In this document: positions 48,455 to 59,858 of the stretch, in pieces
Numbering within the stretch: the stretch's first letter is position 1
Layout: every line of letters begins with the position of its first letter
DNA from: Glandiceps talaboti
Lineage: Eukaryota; Hemichordata; Enteropneusta; Spengelidae
NCBI RefSeq assembly: GCF_964340395.1
Contig: NC_135550.1
Location: 31,925,176-31,985,175, forward strand
Length of the DNA: 60,000 nt
Direction of reading: 5' to 3'
The notes under the pieces: model-generated
The model's database searches: none
The model's input: only the letters and a program-made list of their open reading frames with translations
What the model was told of the DNA's origin: nothing
Made by a program: the position numbers and the translations under genes

Positions 48455-50870
48455 GTTTATTATCACTACAGGCCACAGGCCTACGTGACCAAAAAATAAT
48501 ATAATACATCAAGCAGAAAGAGTGTAATGACATTAACTGGAATAGAATTCCTCTCTTAAGTACATTGCTTTGTATATAAATTTACCAAGGTTTCTTAGTA
48601 ATATTACAGACTGCACATTCATTAAATTGAAAAACTTTTGACGTGTAGGAAATATCCAGTAATACTGAGGTAGTAAAGCTTCCCTCACTGTTTGATACAA
48701 AGGGCATACTAATAGAAAATGAAATTCATCTTCTATACCCTCTGAACATACTTCACATATTCTCTCAGTAATATCTAAACCGCTGTGACGACCTTCCTGT
48801 ATACGTAACTTATGACTCCCACATCGAATCCTCGCTAATGCATGTCTGTATCTTACATCTGAAAGCTGCAACAAATATTTTTCTGGTTCTAATACGGTCT
48901 TGAAATTACAGTATGTATTTAAAGACTCCTTGGAGCAAACATCAGAAAACCAATTTTGCTTATAAATATCGGATACGCGCTGACTGAACTCCGTTACGAA
49001 AGAAATAGTGTCTCCCACTCCCTGTGACACCCAAACTATACCAAAACCGTAGTATTGCAAAATATTTTTTACTTCTGTTGCCCAAGACGTGTGACCGCTT
49101 TCGTCAATTTTCAGCATCAATTTATAAGCATGTTTGGCAACTCTGTTATCGGGGAGTTCAGTAAGACGTAGCCAGTACTTTATACATCTCGTCAACGATT
49201 TTACAAAAATCGGCGTTCTGCCACAATCCCCAAGTGCCGCTTCATTTGTAGTGTTTTGTCGCACTCCAAGAAAATGTTTACAATATTTAAGTTGTACCAT
49301 TTCAATTTGCACAAACTGCTGAAATCCCCACAGCTCAGAACCATACAAAAGAATAGGCAAGATTAGACTATCAAACAATTTAAAATAAACCTCATGGGTT
49401 ATAACGCCAACTTTACGCTCAAAACTAAATATAGAAAACATTGCTTTACGGGCCTGATCAGCTAGATTACTAACTGCCTTAGACCACTTATTTCTACATG
49501 ATAACAACAGTCCTAAATAGTTATAATAGCTAACCACCTCGATACTCGCACCATTTAAATGCCATTTTTCGTTCCTTGAACTATGACCTCCCTTTCGAAA
49601 TGCTACCACCTTTGTTTTCTTAAAGTTTGCTTTAAGTTTCCACTTGTCACAGAATTGACCCAGACAGTTAATCAAACGCTGCAAACCCACAACTGTGTCA
49701 GCAAATATCACTACATCATCTGCATAAAGCAGGACAAATAAATCAAACATGTCTTGTGTAAGCTGCACCCCTGTAATCCTGCTTTTGTAATTATTTGGTA
49801 AAGTTCATCGATGAAAAGAGAAAAAAGTACAGGGCTTATGATATTAAACATTTTACCCGAAAGACCAATTGATTGTAGTTTAACGAAAAGATAATGGTAA
49901 TTAACAGAATCGAAAGCCTTAGCGAAATCAACAAATAAACAGAAGAATTTACCCCTGCGTTTACGCAGATAGTTTTGAATTATGGCATACAGTGTGAAAA
50001 TATTATCCATGGTAGAGAAACCCTTTCTAAAACCACTCTGACAACTGGAGATAGACCCGATGTCTTCAGCCCAAACGTACAATCTCTTATTCAAAATGGC
50101 ACAGAACACTTTCCCAAACACATCTAATAAAGTTACAATAATTCGGATCAGACCTGACACCTTTTTATACAGTGGTATGATAACCCCTCTACACCACCCC
50201 TCAGGAAAGACTCCAGTTTCAAAAATGTCGTTGAATAAATCACTCATTAACGGCAATAGCCTGTTGACAGTACATTTATAAAACTCTGAAGGTATACCAT
50301 CTGGACCCGGAGCTTTCCCCTTTTTCAACTCACTCACAGCTGTTAAAATTTCCTCATCAGTAATTCTAGCATTCAAAAGATCTACATTTACTTGTACAGA
50401 ATTCAAATGTCTATACATCTTCAAACGTGTCTCCAAACCACAGAGTTTGGGGATTATGCAACCTGGAAAAGTAATATATCCACTGTTGTCCTGAAATTGG
50501 CGCACTTTCAAAACCACCTTTGCGATACCGCTTTATTACTGACCACATGCCGACAGTCCCAGCCACAGATCTCCAATCGTCGCGATATCTGTTAAACTGT
50601 ATGTCCGTGTAATTTTTCTTCTTTTTCCTACAAATAGATCTAAATTTATTGCGATTCTTTCTGTAAGTGTCGAATGATTCCGTTGAGCGATTTTTTCTAA
50701 ACTCTTTCAGACTAGTGTACATATACTTTTTCATTTCCTGGCATACATTATCAAACCATGGAGGCTGTCGATGGGAATGTGACGTCATATTACCTTGCCT
50801 ACATTTCATATCAACGCCAGCAAGGCGAAACGCATCAATGACCGTATCTATAGCTTTCGTGTTATCCAAA
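48455..50870 (-). mobile_element. Broken non-LTR retrotransposon (linker, RT, C-terminal domain)
   Basis: Minus strand, 5' to 3': a linker (PPWFDNVCQEMKKYMYTSLK at about 50,750), RT motifs GKAPGPDGIPSEFYK, SCQSGFRKGFSTMDNIFTL, FVDFAKAFDSV and SPVLFSLFIDEL, the catalytic YADD at 49,726-49,715, then LKANFKKTKVVAFRKGG and a Cys-containing tail (ICEVCSEG) to 48,533. The 3' end has an AATAAA near 48,456. No endonuclease domain, so 5'-truncated near 50,870. Inactivated by frameshifts near 50,480, near 50,150 and at about 49,768, and by an in-frame deletion between KMFNI and SPVLF that removes the stretch normally holding the GVRQG-type motif. Clade not resolved. Confidence 0.88.
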
Positions 50871-50914
50871 CCTTACATTTACGTTAGCTATTCGAAGCTT
50901 GGAAATATTACGTC

Positions 50915-51905
50915 AAAGGCTATGAATAACCTAAACATTGCCTTAATAGAAGCAAAAAACTGCAAATCTGCCAGGGGGAAAACCCCCAAGGACTCCCTCA
51001 CCCCCAGAGGTCACTCATGCATTCAACCAACAATCAGATGCACCAACAACCTTTTTACTGTCATAATGATATTGAACTTTTCTTAAATATTTTCACCCAA
51101 TTCTAATTTGAGATGATATTGTCTTTTAAAGATGTGAAATGTTTGCCAAGATAGTCTAAAATTGAATTAAAACTCCAAATCTCCCCTACCAATGATACTA
51201 TCATTAGATGTGCTGACCTTTACTACATGTATAAAATGATGCCATTTAACTCTGTAAGTTATAAAGAATAATTTCTGATACTTGATGGTGCTGTCTTGTA
51301 AAGCATGGATTGAGTTATTGCTTGAAAGGGTCTGAATAGCCTAAAAATTGGCTTTAAGAGTAAAAATCCTCCAGGGCTTCTAGAGGGAGACCCCTTGGAC
51401 CCCCTCCCCCACATGAGATGGACATGTCCCAGTCTCAAGCTCTTCCGGTCCCCTCTTACTATCAAGATGCTATCAAAGTATATTTCAAAAGTATTTCAAC
51501 CCTGTGTAGTTAGAAATTATTGTCTGAAAGGGTCTGAATAGTCTCAAAATTGACTTTTTAGAGTAAAAAACCTCCAGGACCCCCCACTACATGAGGTGTA
51601 TACATCCCAGTCTCAAGCTCTTCCCCCTACTTCTTACTGTCAAGATGCTATCAAACTTCATATTTCAAAAATATTTTTTTTCTTTTTACATGTTGGTGCT
51701 GTCTTGTAAAGCTTGGAAATTATTGTCTGAAAGGGCCTGAATAGTCTCAAAATTTAAAGAGCCTCCAGGGCTTCTAGGGGAGACCCCCTAGGACCCCCCC
51801 CCCATAAGAGATATACATATTCCCTGCTCAAGCTTTCCCATATCTTTCACTGTCAAGATGCTATTAAACTCCTTTTGGAATATATTTACCCTGTGTAGTC
51901 AATAA
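50915..51905. repeat. About 190-240 bp degenerate tandem repeat
   Basis: Four to five copies share AAAGGGTCTGAATAG, then a CAAAATT/GACTTT stretch, CCTCCAGGGCTTCTAG, GAGACCCC..GGACCCCC, CATCCCAGTCTCAAGCTCTT and CAAGATGCTATCAAA. It abuts the 5' end of the LINE at 50,870. Confidence 0.8.
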
Positions 51906-52009
51906 TTATAATTATGATAGTGCTAACCCGTGATCTTATAAAGTAGATGCAAGACAGTCAGGCAGTCCTCACTGAGTCACGATCAAAAAATACCTGTCAT
52001 GTGAAAATT

Positions 52010-52160
52010 ATATATGGGGGTGGGTCATCATGTTTCAGAATTAAGTGATAGGGGGGGGGGGTCAGCCTGTTGTTGGTTTTACAGATGGGGGGGGGGGGTC
52101 AGTGACTTTTTGTCGGTCCAATTTAAGAATCCACCACCGCCCCCCCCCCCCAGGCTGAAG
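52010..52160. repeat. G-run repeat at 52 kb
   Basis: GGGGGTGGGTCATCATG, a run of about 10 G with TCAGCC, and a second run with TCAGTGAC, then a C run at 52,139-52,152. Same style as the repeats at 41.9, 42.6 and 47.9 kb. The C run opposite the G runs allows a hairpin. Confidence 0.65.
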
Positions 52161-53020
52161 AAACTGACCGGTCCCTTACGTTTAAAATACAAATGGTATC
52201 ATACACCCTACACGTCTTTTAATGTTACATTATTATATGTTGTAACTTGTATGCTTATGTCGGGAAAAGCAGTGATAATTTAAAATGCACTGGTTACTCT
52301 ATCTAACAGCATCGGTCTAATCCGTTATAGCAAATAAGTCTTGAAAGTATGATTGAATATAAGATTGGGAAATACTCACTTTAATGTCCTCATTATTCCC
52401 CCAAATCTTGGAATGCACTGAGAAACGACAGGAGAGTATCCTGTATAAGGCTAGCATGAACGTGGCCAGTACAAGGTACTTTCAATGTATGGGCAATATC
52501 TGAATCTTGTTTATTTATAATGTGGTAAATTTCTGCCTATATGTATGCTGCCCCCAGTAAAACAAACACAAATTCAATTGTACAAATGTTGCACTTTAAT
52601 GGCACATCCTCTTATATTATAACAAGAGCTTGTATTTCATAACTAGTTGTGTACACCGCCATCGGTGCCATGTTCCCATAATGTAATCATTTCTATCGGA
52701 TCTCCTTTAATGCTATATGTTGTGTTAATGTTATTTCTGTTTGGGCACGTAGTTAGAAAACCACCAGAAATGCTCTGAAAGCTGACGGGATGTTGATGGT
52801 ATTTGTTGGTTATCGGTCGTGTTCTGAATGAAATGAAAATGTATTTTTTTTATCACATTAAATCATACACGATGCATGTCTTATAACAGATCTTGTCTTA
52901 TTTTTTTTTTACAACTAAACAAAATCCTTAATATGGAATTAAGACTGGTTTAGAAAGTCATCTTGAAATCGTTTCTTCCCTCTAAGATCCTCGCTGTTGA
53001 TATATTATCTTGAATTATTA
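52161..53020. other. 5' flank of SGNH-fold gene
   Basis: Unique AT-rich sequence; no coding. It may hold an untranslated first exon of the gene at 53,105, whose coding exon is preceded by an acceptor-like TTTTGCTTCACAG. Confidence 0.4.
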
Positions 53021-53032
53021 CATTGATTGTTT

Positions 53033-53080
53033 GTTGTTATTGTTATTGTTATTGTTATTGTTATTGTTATTGTTATTGTT
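53033..53080 (+). repeat. (TTATTG)n microsatellite at a putative acceptor
   Basis: Eight TTATTG/TTGTTA hexamers end just before TTTTGCTTCACAG at 53,080-53,092, so they lie in the pyrimidine-rich part of the predicted intron end. Confidence 0.85.
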
Positions 53081-53104
53081 TTGCTTCACAGAAGTAGAAT
53101 CTCA

Positions 53105-54568
53105 ATGGCTGTAGCACGACCAACCAGTAGTTCTCCTTGTCGGGACGGGATCAAAGTGACTCTTTTAATCTTATTGGTCATGATCATATTTTGTTTCTTC
53201 CTGTTTTTGTTCTACGATTATACATTAGTATCATATCAGCTTCCTAAACCGGTTTATAGAAGTCGGGTGATCACATCATCAACGACTCTACTGAATTCAC
53301 TAAAGCAATGTACTGAGCACATCAATGGTCAACTTTCACAATGGAAGAATGAATTTGCTATTGACAAAGTGATACTTGACAGCGCCCTGAAGCACGTGAC
53401 ATCTACGTCAGCATTTGAACGGGTAGTTTTGAATGCACTGATAAGAAATGCTACATTGCATGTAGGAATAGCAGGGGGGTCTATCTCTGCTAGGAAGTAT
53501 TCCTACGCCAACGTACTCACCAAGGCCATGCAAGATGCATTACGTGTTCCTGTTGTACTTCATAATGCAGCTATTGGAGCAACAGATAGCAGATACTATG
53601 CTTACTGCTTCGGTTCTCATTTAGATGTACAGGAATTAGACATCGTTTTGTGGGAGTTTGCCGCGAACGATTTTATAAAGAAAATTGGGCCGTGGGCTCA
53701 AGAGGAATTTACTCGAGTCATACTGAACCTGACGAGTCGACCACAACTGATTTTTGTCAATTTTTTACACGGTCACCAGATGAAACAGAAATCATGTATA
53801 AATAATGAAAAGATTGCAAGTGAACCCATCAGTGAATACTACGATGTACCATCAATTAGTATGCCAGATGTGATTTGTCCAAGTGTAAAACAGGGTAATT
53901 ATTTACGTTTCGTTACCAGCAAAACTGACGGTCATCCAAACACAAAGAACCATAGACTGATGGGAATGTTTCTTGTTGAACTTTTCAAAGTTGTTGTCCA
54001 TACTTTAATTGAAAAAGTGCAATCTGGGTTGCCATATGATAGCAGTATGCAAGAGGTCTTTCCATACCGAGATGAGCTTCCAAAGCCTTTATATAACGAT
54101 ACTTTACTGTTTTTACCGAAATGCTGGTCGGCCATGACTACAAGAGGAACGCCATTGATGACATTAAAACCTATTGATGTAGATGGATGGGTACTGTCGT
54201 CTCCAAACAATGATGGGAAATCAAACAGGACTGATATTAAACAGTTCTGGGAAAGTAGAAATAAGAACGGATACATTACGTTTCGTCTGGATATCAACCC
54301 TTTTAGAGACTTGAATTGCACTGTTTCTGTAGTAACGTCCGGGTGCACATCATGCGGCAAAGTGCGTGTACACTTTGACATGGATGAAGAAAACGCAGTT
54401 GTTGTCGATGGGCATTGGTGGTACAAAATAACATTAACAAAGAGAGTCAGTCTCAATTTGAAGCCAGGGGCACATACTCTAACATTGAAAGCACTCACCA
54501 GTAAATCGTTTCGACTTGCTGCAATTGCTACTTCATACAGGCTCAGATTACAACCAGATGTAAACTGA
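53105..54568 (+). CDS. SGNH-fold hydrolase-like type II membrane protein (487 aa)
   Basis: The start chosen is MAVARP; the frame is open 26 codons further up, but that stretch is a (TTATTG)n repeat plus an acceptor, so the upstream ATG at 53,027 is rejected. One hydrophobic segment at residues 18-37 after a short basic N-terminus suggests a signal-anchor. SGNH blocks: GGSIS with Ser126 (block I), AAIGATDS with Gly158 (block II), WEFAANDF with Asn188 (block III), and DGHPN with Asp275 and His277 (block V). A C-terminal domain of about 120 residues (from DVDGWVLSS, beta-rich, with paired cysteines SGCTSCG) may bind ligand. Several N-glycosylation sequons fit a luminal or extracellular position. 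Ester hydrolysis is expected for the fold; the substrate is unknown. AATAAA at 54,639-54,644. Confidence 0.85.
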   Translation: MAVARPTSSSPCRDGIKVTLLILLVMIIFCFFLFLFYDYTLVSYQLPKPVYRSRVITSSTTLLNSLKQCTEHINGQLSQWKNEFAIDKVILDSALKHVTSTSAFERVVLNALIRNATLHVGIAGGSISARKYSYANVLTKAMQDALRVPVVLHNAAIGATDSRYYAYCFGSHLDVQELDIVLWEFAANDFIKKIGPWAQEEFTRVILNLTSRPQLIFVNFLHGHQMKQKSCINNEKIASEPISEYYDVPSISMPDVICPSVKQGNYLRFVTSKTDGHPNTKNHRLMGMFLVELFKVVVHTLIEKVQSGLPYDSSMQEVFPYRDELPKPLYNDTLLFLPKCWSAMTTRGTPLMTLKPIDVDGWVLSSPNNDGKSNRTDIKQFWESRNKNGYITFRLDINPFRDLNCTVSVVTSGCTSCGKVRVHFDMDEENAVVVDGHWWYKITLTKRVSLNLKPGAHTLTLKALTSKSFRLAAIATSYRLRLQPDVN

Positions 54569-54638
54569 GTGCCTTTATTCTTTCTTTTCTTTATTATCTT
54601 GTAATCAAAAAGTCTTTTATGTACAGATACCAAAGGAA

Positions 54639-54644
54639 AATAAA
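54639..54644 (+). terminator. Polyadenylation signal of SGNH-fold gene
   Basis: AATAAA 71 bases after the TGA stop. Confidence 0.6.
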
Positions 54645-55009
54645 AGAGGTTGCATGAATCTCAGACTCATGTTATTCAAAACTTTCTATAACACCGTGTT
54701 TACTACCTAGCTTTTTTTCATGTCAAACCTTAATAAAAAATTCAGTGGTAATACTACTTCCTGCTATCCAGTATTTGTGTATACTCTACAGAATTAAAAG
54801 CAGGCCAGGACAGTCTTACAATCTATTTTGTTTGTGAAACTTTCTGATCAGAAATTATAATATCATTTTGGCAAAGTTTACAAATAACATTGCTAATAAA
54901 GTCCCAACACCTAAGTAAAGCGATTCTACAGTGTAAACATTTCAGTTTGCCTTCCTTTAGGGCAAAACCTTAGATTTTGTACCTGTACGCATTGTTTGAG
55001 TGCAAAAAT

Positions 55010-55580
55010 CTGAGCTATAGCTATCATACAATTATGCAAAAACTATATGAAATTTGAAATTTGCACATTTTAAGATATTGCTTAATTACCTAAAATCATC
55101 AATTATGGAAAAGAATCATTAAGATAAGTACATCAACAAACTTTGTAGGACACATGCACTTTGTTATTGTCAGGGTAGCAAATAATATGAATTTGTTAGG
55201 TTGCCTTCTTTACATTTGCCTGAATAAGGAAAATCGTTAATTATGCAAATTAGTAATTACAAATAAAAACTACATCAGCAGATTATAACAGTGTTTTATT
55301 ATCATCAATGCATGTGCCAAACTATATGGAATTTAACGTGTGCATTCTTAAGATACAGCCTAGTTAATACAAAAATGATTAATTATGCAAATGACTCAAT
55401 AAAACTAAAAGCTACATCAACAATTTTTTTTTTAGGAAATATGCATTGTTATGGTTATGTATGTACTAAATCATACGGAATTTGACGTGTGCATTGTCAA
55501 ATGAGATATAGCCTAATTACTGAATATCATTTATTATGCAAATTACACGTTAAGGTTAAGAGCTACATTGCTACTCTTCA
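55010..55580 (+). repeat. About 130-150 bp AT-rich unit array (same family as 31.9 kb)
   Basis: Units marked by AATTATGCAAA at about 55,029, 55,100 (ATGGAAA variant), 55,230, 55,380 and 55,533. Each is preceded by a KGCCTAATTACC-like block and a TTTGAxxTGTGCAT block, and several are followed by CTACATCA and a TGCATTGTTATTGT-like segment. Single orientation here, unlike 31.9 kb. Confidence 0.75.
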
Positions 55581-55796
55581 TCTGACACATGATAACATCA
55601 ACGTATTTACAAAATAACATGAAATTAAAACACACCAGTATTAAGATATTGCCTAATTGCCTAAAAGAAAATACCGCATTTCAGAGTGTGCTGCGACAGC
55701 CGAGTGTTATTTCAGCTATTGGTGTATTTTATTATGTTGCCTATTCAATAAAGTTTATATCTTCGCTAAATACACTGGCATTTGGCTATTGCTAAG

Positions 55797-56320
55797 GGGC
55801 ATAGTCATGGTTGCCAGTTGTGTCAATGTCGTGAACAAAATCTGCAGAATTGCACTTCTAAAAACATCCCCAAAGAAATTTAAACCAAATCCACCGAATA
55901 GTTTTTGAGATATGAGTTTTTTGGACAAAAATTACATTTTTAGACATGATATGTATATCACTTATGGGTCATCATGTCATTAATAATTCTTCATCTACAC
56001 ACCCCTATAAACATCCCAAAACAAATTCAAGTCAAATCTGCCACGTAGTTTGAAATTAAATGATTTTTGACCAAACCAGCATATTTAAGACCTAATTTGC
56101 ATGTCACTGATCTAAAAACATTCCCACTAAATTTCAGACTAATCTGCCCAGCAGTTTTGAGTTTAAATTTTTTTTAAACATTTTGACCCAAATTACACAC
56201 TTATAGTGCGATCTCAATTTTTATTTCAAAAATTTCCCGACTAGACACTCAAAATAACACTACTAAATTTAACTGCAATTCGCCCACCATAGCACTTCTG
56301 AACTACTAAGTTCAGTTGTA
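55797..56320 (+). repeat. Dispersed repeat family R1, copy at 55.8 kb
   Basis: GGCATAGTCATGGTTGCCAG and TTTTTGAGATATGAGTTTTT match the minus strand of 10,340-10,510. The remainder repeats a motif (ACATCCCxAAAxAAATTxAA, TCTGCC-A/C-GTAGTTT) two to four times. Confidence 0.65.
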
Positions 56321-56433
56321 CACATGTACTAACAACGTAACCTATGCACGCCATACAATGGCTGGTAAGTCCGCCAAGCCAATTTTCTGGTTCGTTTTCT
56401 GTCTCCAATTGTGAGTGTGGTGTGGTGTTGTGT

Positions 56434-56805
56434 GATGATATGATATGATATGATATGATATGATATGATATATGATATGGTATGTGATATGATGTATATG
56501 TGACGTGACGTGACGTGACGTTTTAAATATTGTTTGTCTATACAATCCAATGTGAACAATAGCCGCGCCAAGCAGACTGATAAGAAAGCCTGACTGGCTA
56601 TTCAAGTGTTTCACTGCACCTCAACAGAGTAATCAGAAGCATTGTGACGTGATGTGATATGGTGTGGTGTGATGTGATGTGATGTGATGTGATGTGATAT
56701 GACATGACATGACATGATATGATATAATATGATATGATATGATGCGATACGATACGATACGATACGATACGATACGATATGATATGATATTATATGATAT
56801 GATAC
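56434..56805. repeat. (ATGAT)n/(GTGAT)n/(ACGAT)n pentanucleotide arrays
   Basis: Three blocks of a TGATA/TGATG/CGATA pentamer at about 56,434-56,520, 56,643-56,740 and 56,741-56,805, split by unique sequence. The unit changes block by block. It lies just 3' of the UNC5CL-like copy 2 stop (minus strand). Confidence 0.92.
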
Positions 56806-56942
56806 TAATAAGACAAACATATACAAACTCTCTCGCAAAAGTAGGTTATACGTCGTTTTACAAGACTTGTGACACTAGTTTATCTGTTTTGATCTACAGT
56901 AACAAAACAGCTTATTTTTCAGTCAGATGTATCATTTGTGAG

Positions 56943-59664
56943 TTATAGTATTTTGGATCCACTGTTATCAGAACCAGAACTCCGGGAAATGACTTCATTG
57001 ATGATACCAGCTGCATCTTTTCGTTCTATGCTTTCCAGTTTCCCTTTTAGTTCTTTCAAATCTTCCAGAGATGATTCCGATTTGATTGCATCCCAGTAGT
57101 CAAGGACTTCCTTTGTTGGACTCTTCACTTGACCAGTCTTTACTTGACTTTCTGTGTTTTTTATCGTATCATAATCCCAACCAACCTCGTCTGCCAGCAG
57201 TCTCCAGTCCTTACCTAATGGGCAGTCTGGGTCTAAGAGCATGCTCAGCTCTACACGATCTCGGTATTGCAGTCGGAGAGTACCCCTTCGTCTTTCTATC
57301 AGAGTGTAACGCCTGTCTGGGCCACTTACACCAGCGTTAGACTGAAACATACGAATCAGTAAAACATCCATGAACAGTTAATTAACAAAGACAGCCCTAT
57401 AATATTTGAATCTGAATTAACAAAGACAGCCCTATAATATTTAAATCTGATTGGACATTGGTCATTAAGAATGTAATATTTAGATACTAAATTATACAAT
57501 TGTGTTTATTAACTATTTAGCTTCCGCGGGACATGGGGGGGGGGGGGTTGAGAATTTTATCAATTCAAATTATAATTTAAATTTAAATTGAATTGATACT
57601 ATGCAAATATTAATGTGACATAAAGTACCACTATGGAATTAAAACGAACCAACTACCGTTTTAACAAAGTGAATTTGTGGGATATATGAAATGTAATATC
57701 AAATAGGACGACTTTAAATTACCGATGTAGCTGGAATATCTTCTTCCACGTTGAATTGAACTGCCTGTTTCTTTGTATCGTCAAAGTTTGGGTTGCCACG
57801 TTGATAGACATTTACGTCACATTCGAAAGTGTTCACTGATTGGCTAGATTTAACCATTCGATAAGAGCATGCGCCATGTGTTGATGACATCACTATCTCC
57901 CAATACAAACTCTGAAAAAAAGATCAATTTGATGTTAAAAGTCGTTATCCTGAAGTTCGTTATTACGTATGTATATGAGTATCAGTTTCATTCAATCAAT
58001 CACTTCACTAAAACGTTATACACATCACACAGACAGAAAGTTGAATAATAAAAATGCAGTGTGATTGCTAAATGTAGAGGTTTTCAACTGAGTTTCTGAA
58101 TTTGAAATTTGTCAAAGTGTACATTCAGACGTTAGATTTAAAATATTACGGATATTACTTTGACGGAGTATAGCTATTCAGTAACATGTTTGTATCATTA
58201 GTGAAGATTATACATTATACTATGAGATGTGATGTGTTGTGTGATGCGGTGTGGTGAGATGTGGTATGAGGTGTGATGCAATGCAACAACTCAACTGACT
58301 ATACAATGCAACAACTCAATACACAATACAGTACCTACCTGTTTTGCCCCACCTCCGCGAATTTTCCAAACTGGATGGATTCCTTCCATCAGAAATTCCA
58401 GATCACGTTCATTGCTGAGGAAGTACATCAATCTTGGAGAATCTGCCTGGCGACCTTGAAGGCCACGCTCTTCTTCCTCTACAAGCTATTCATAATCACA
58501 GACAAAAGATAATGGTAAGTGTGATAATGACCATATCAGCTATCGACATACATAAAGTCTGTCTTAACATGTCTTTACATCTCTTCACATGATATAAACA
58601 TACGTGTTCTAATATAATTCTAGTTGAAAACGTACTTCATACTTCCATTAATCATTACCGTTGAAATATCCTCAATTCTGAAATTCATGTGGGTCTAAAC
58701 TTACCTTTTTCGAATCCTCAGTGTCATTATAAAAGTAAACTCTTATTGGTAAATTGTTAGTAGCAGACCGTAATGCACCATGATAACCTATCACATTTAT
58801 CTTCTTTCTGACGACAGAACTTGCTGCTGTTTTATTTTCTTCGCCATTGCTACTGTTCGAAGATGACGTCTCCACAACTGTCGTGAATCCTGTAAAGTGT
58901 CTAACGTAAATAAAACACTTGTTTCCTATCACAAAACTGCGTGAAGTCTCATCTTCTGCGAGACTTTTATAGTGCGGATGCATTTCTGGCGATGTTTCTG
59001 TAGCAAGCATCACAACACGAACGTCTTTATGCTCGGTGTCCGCACAATGCTGGTACGATAATATAACTCGTTCTTGGAATTTTAGTCCTGGCGGGCCACA
59101 ATAAATAACGGAACTGACAGAAATGCGATTTTTTGTAATACTTGGCGCATGTTTAGGGTCTGTACTGACATATAAATATATGAGTGTCGGGGCTTTGTTT
59201 TTCGGCAGTGCACCTGGTGGTATAAATAGGTCAATGTCCATCTCTTTTAGAGTTAGGTGTCCACCGTCAAAGTCAAAAAGTCCAGCAGTAAATATTGGAC
59301 AACTAAACACTGTGTCATTCCATGTACCGTTTTCTTTGGCATCTTCTGTAAAAGCCACAGCCTGGGCTAAGAGATCATCAAGGACATTTGATCCCATTTG
59401 CTCGTCAGATTCTGTCATAGCCGATAAAAACCCTAGATTACTGGGTTCTGAACTGCTGTATTCCAATATTGATGATGATATGGGTATGTTATTTAGTTCA
59501 TGTGCTCCATCAGTTTCTACAGCGTTCGGCAAAAAATTATTGAAAGTGGCGTTCCCGTTTTCCTGATCGTCCTGTTCTGTCATTGGACTATCATTCGTGA
59601 CGTCATTCATTGTCGAGTCACTATCAACATGATCAATAGGATGCGGTTCCGGCTCAGGTGGAGA
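56943..59664 (-). CDS. UNC5CL-like receptor, copy 2 (3' four exons; 5' end off window)
   Basis: Minus-strand exons from 5' to 3': 59,664-58,705 (320 codons, ZU5), 58,485-58,339 and 57,911-57,723 (UPA), 57,341-56,943 (death domain, TAA). All have GT-AG borders in phase 0. ZU5 has AGLFDFDGGHLTLKEMDIDL and IPPGALPKNK. The death domain has LDPDCPLGKDWRLLADEVGW and KEVLDYWDAI. The 147-nt exon is the same length as in copy 1, and the neighbouring exons are 183 and 189 nt. The part before ZU5 is acidic and low-complexity (NDSPMTEQDDQENG). The transmembrane and signal exons must lie beyond 60,000. Predicted role as for copy 1: cytoplasmic signalling through death-domain contacts. No broken codon seen. 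Confidence 0.88.
58221..58292. repeat. (GATGT)n-like short array in intron
   Basis: Degenerate GATGTG/GATGCG pentamer-hexamer repeats, similar in unit to 56,643-56,700, in the intron of UNC5CL-like copy 2. Followed by a two-copy CAATGCAACAACTCAA repeat. Confidence 0.8.
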
Positions 59665-59858
59665 CTGAAAATAAAATCAGACAAATACCTTTTTATTAAA
59701 TATTCAAAAAGAAAACTGGTCGGGCGCAAATGAATGAATGAATGACGACAGTGAGGTTGTTGAATGAAACGATACCAGCTGCTAAAAGATTCTTAGATGG
59801 AAAAGCTATGTGATTTCTAAAACAACCCTAACATACTACAGATACAAAAGTAAGTGAT

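Noticed and set aside
53027-53104. Upstream ATG giving a 513-aa SGNH-fold protein with an Ile-Val repeat N-terminus
   Set aside because: This part is a (TTATTG)n microsatellite followed by a splice-acceptor sequence; the next ATG precedes a normal signal-anchor.
53932-54633. 233-codon frame antisense to the SGNH-fold gene
   Set aside because: Shadow frame of the real gene; it lacks domain similarity and its own signals.
56329-56838. His/Ile/Ser/Tyr-rich minus-strand frames
   Set aside because: Arise from pentanucleotide arrays near the UNC5CL-like copy 2 terminator.
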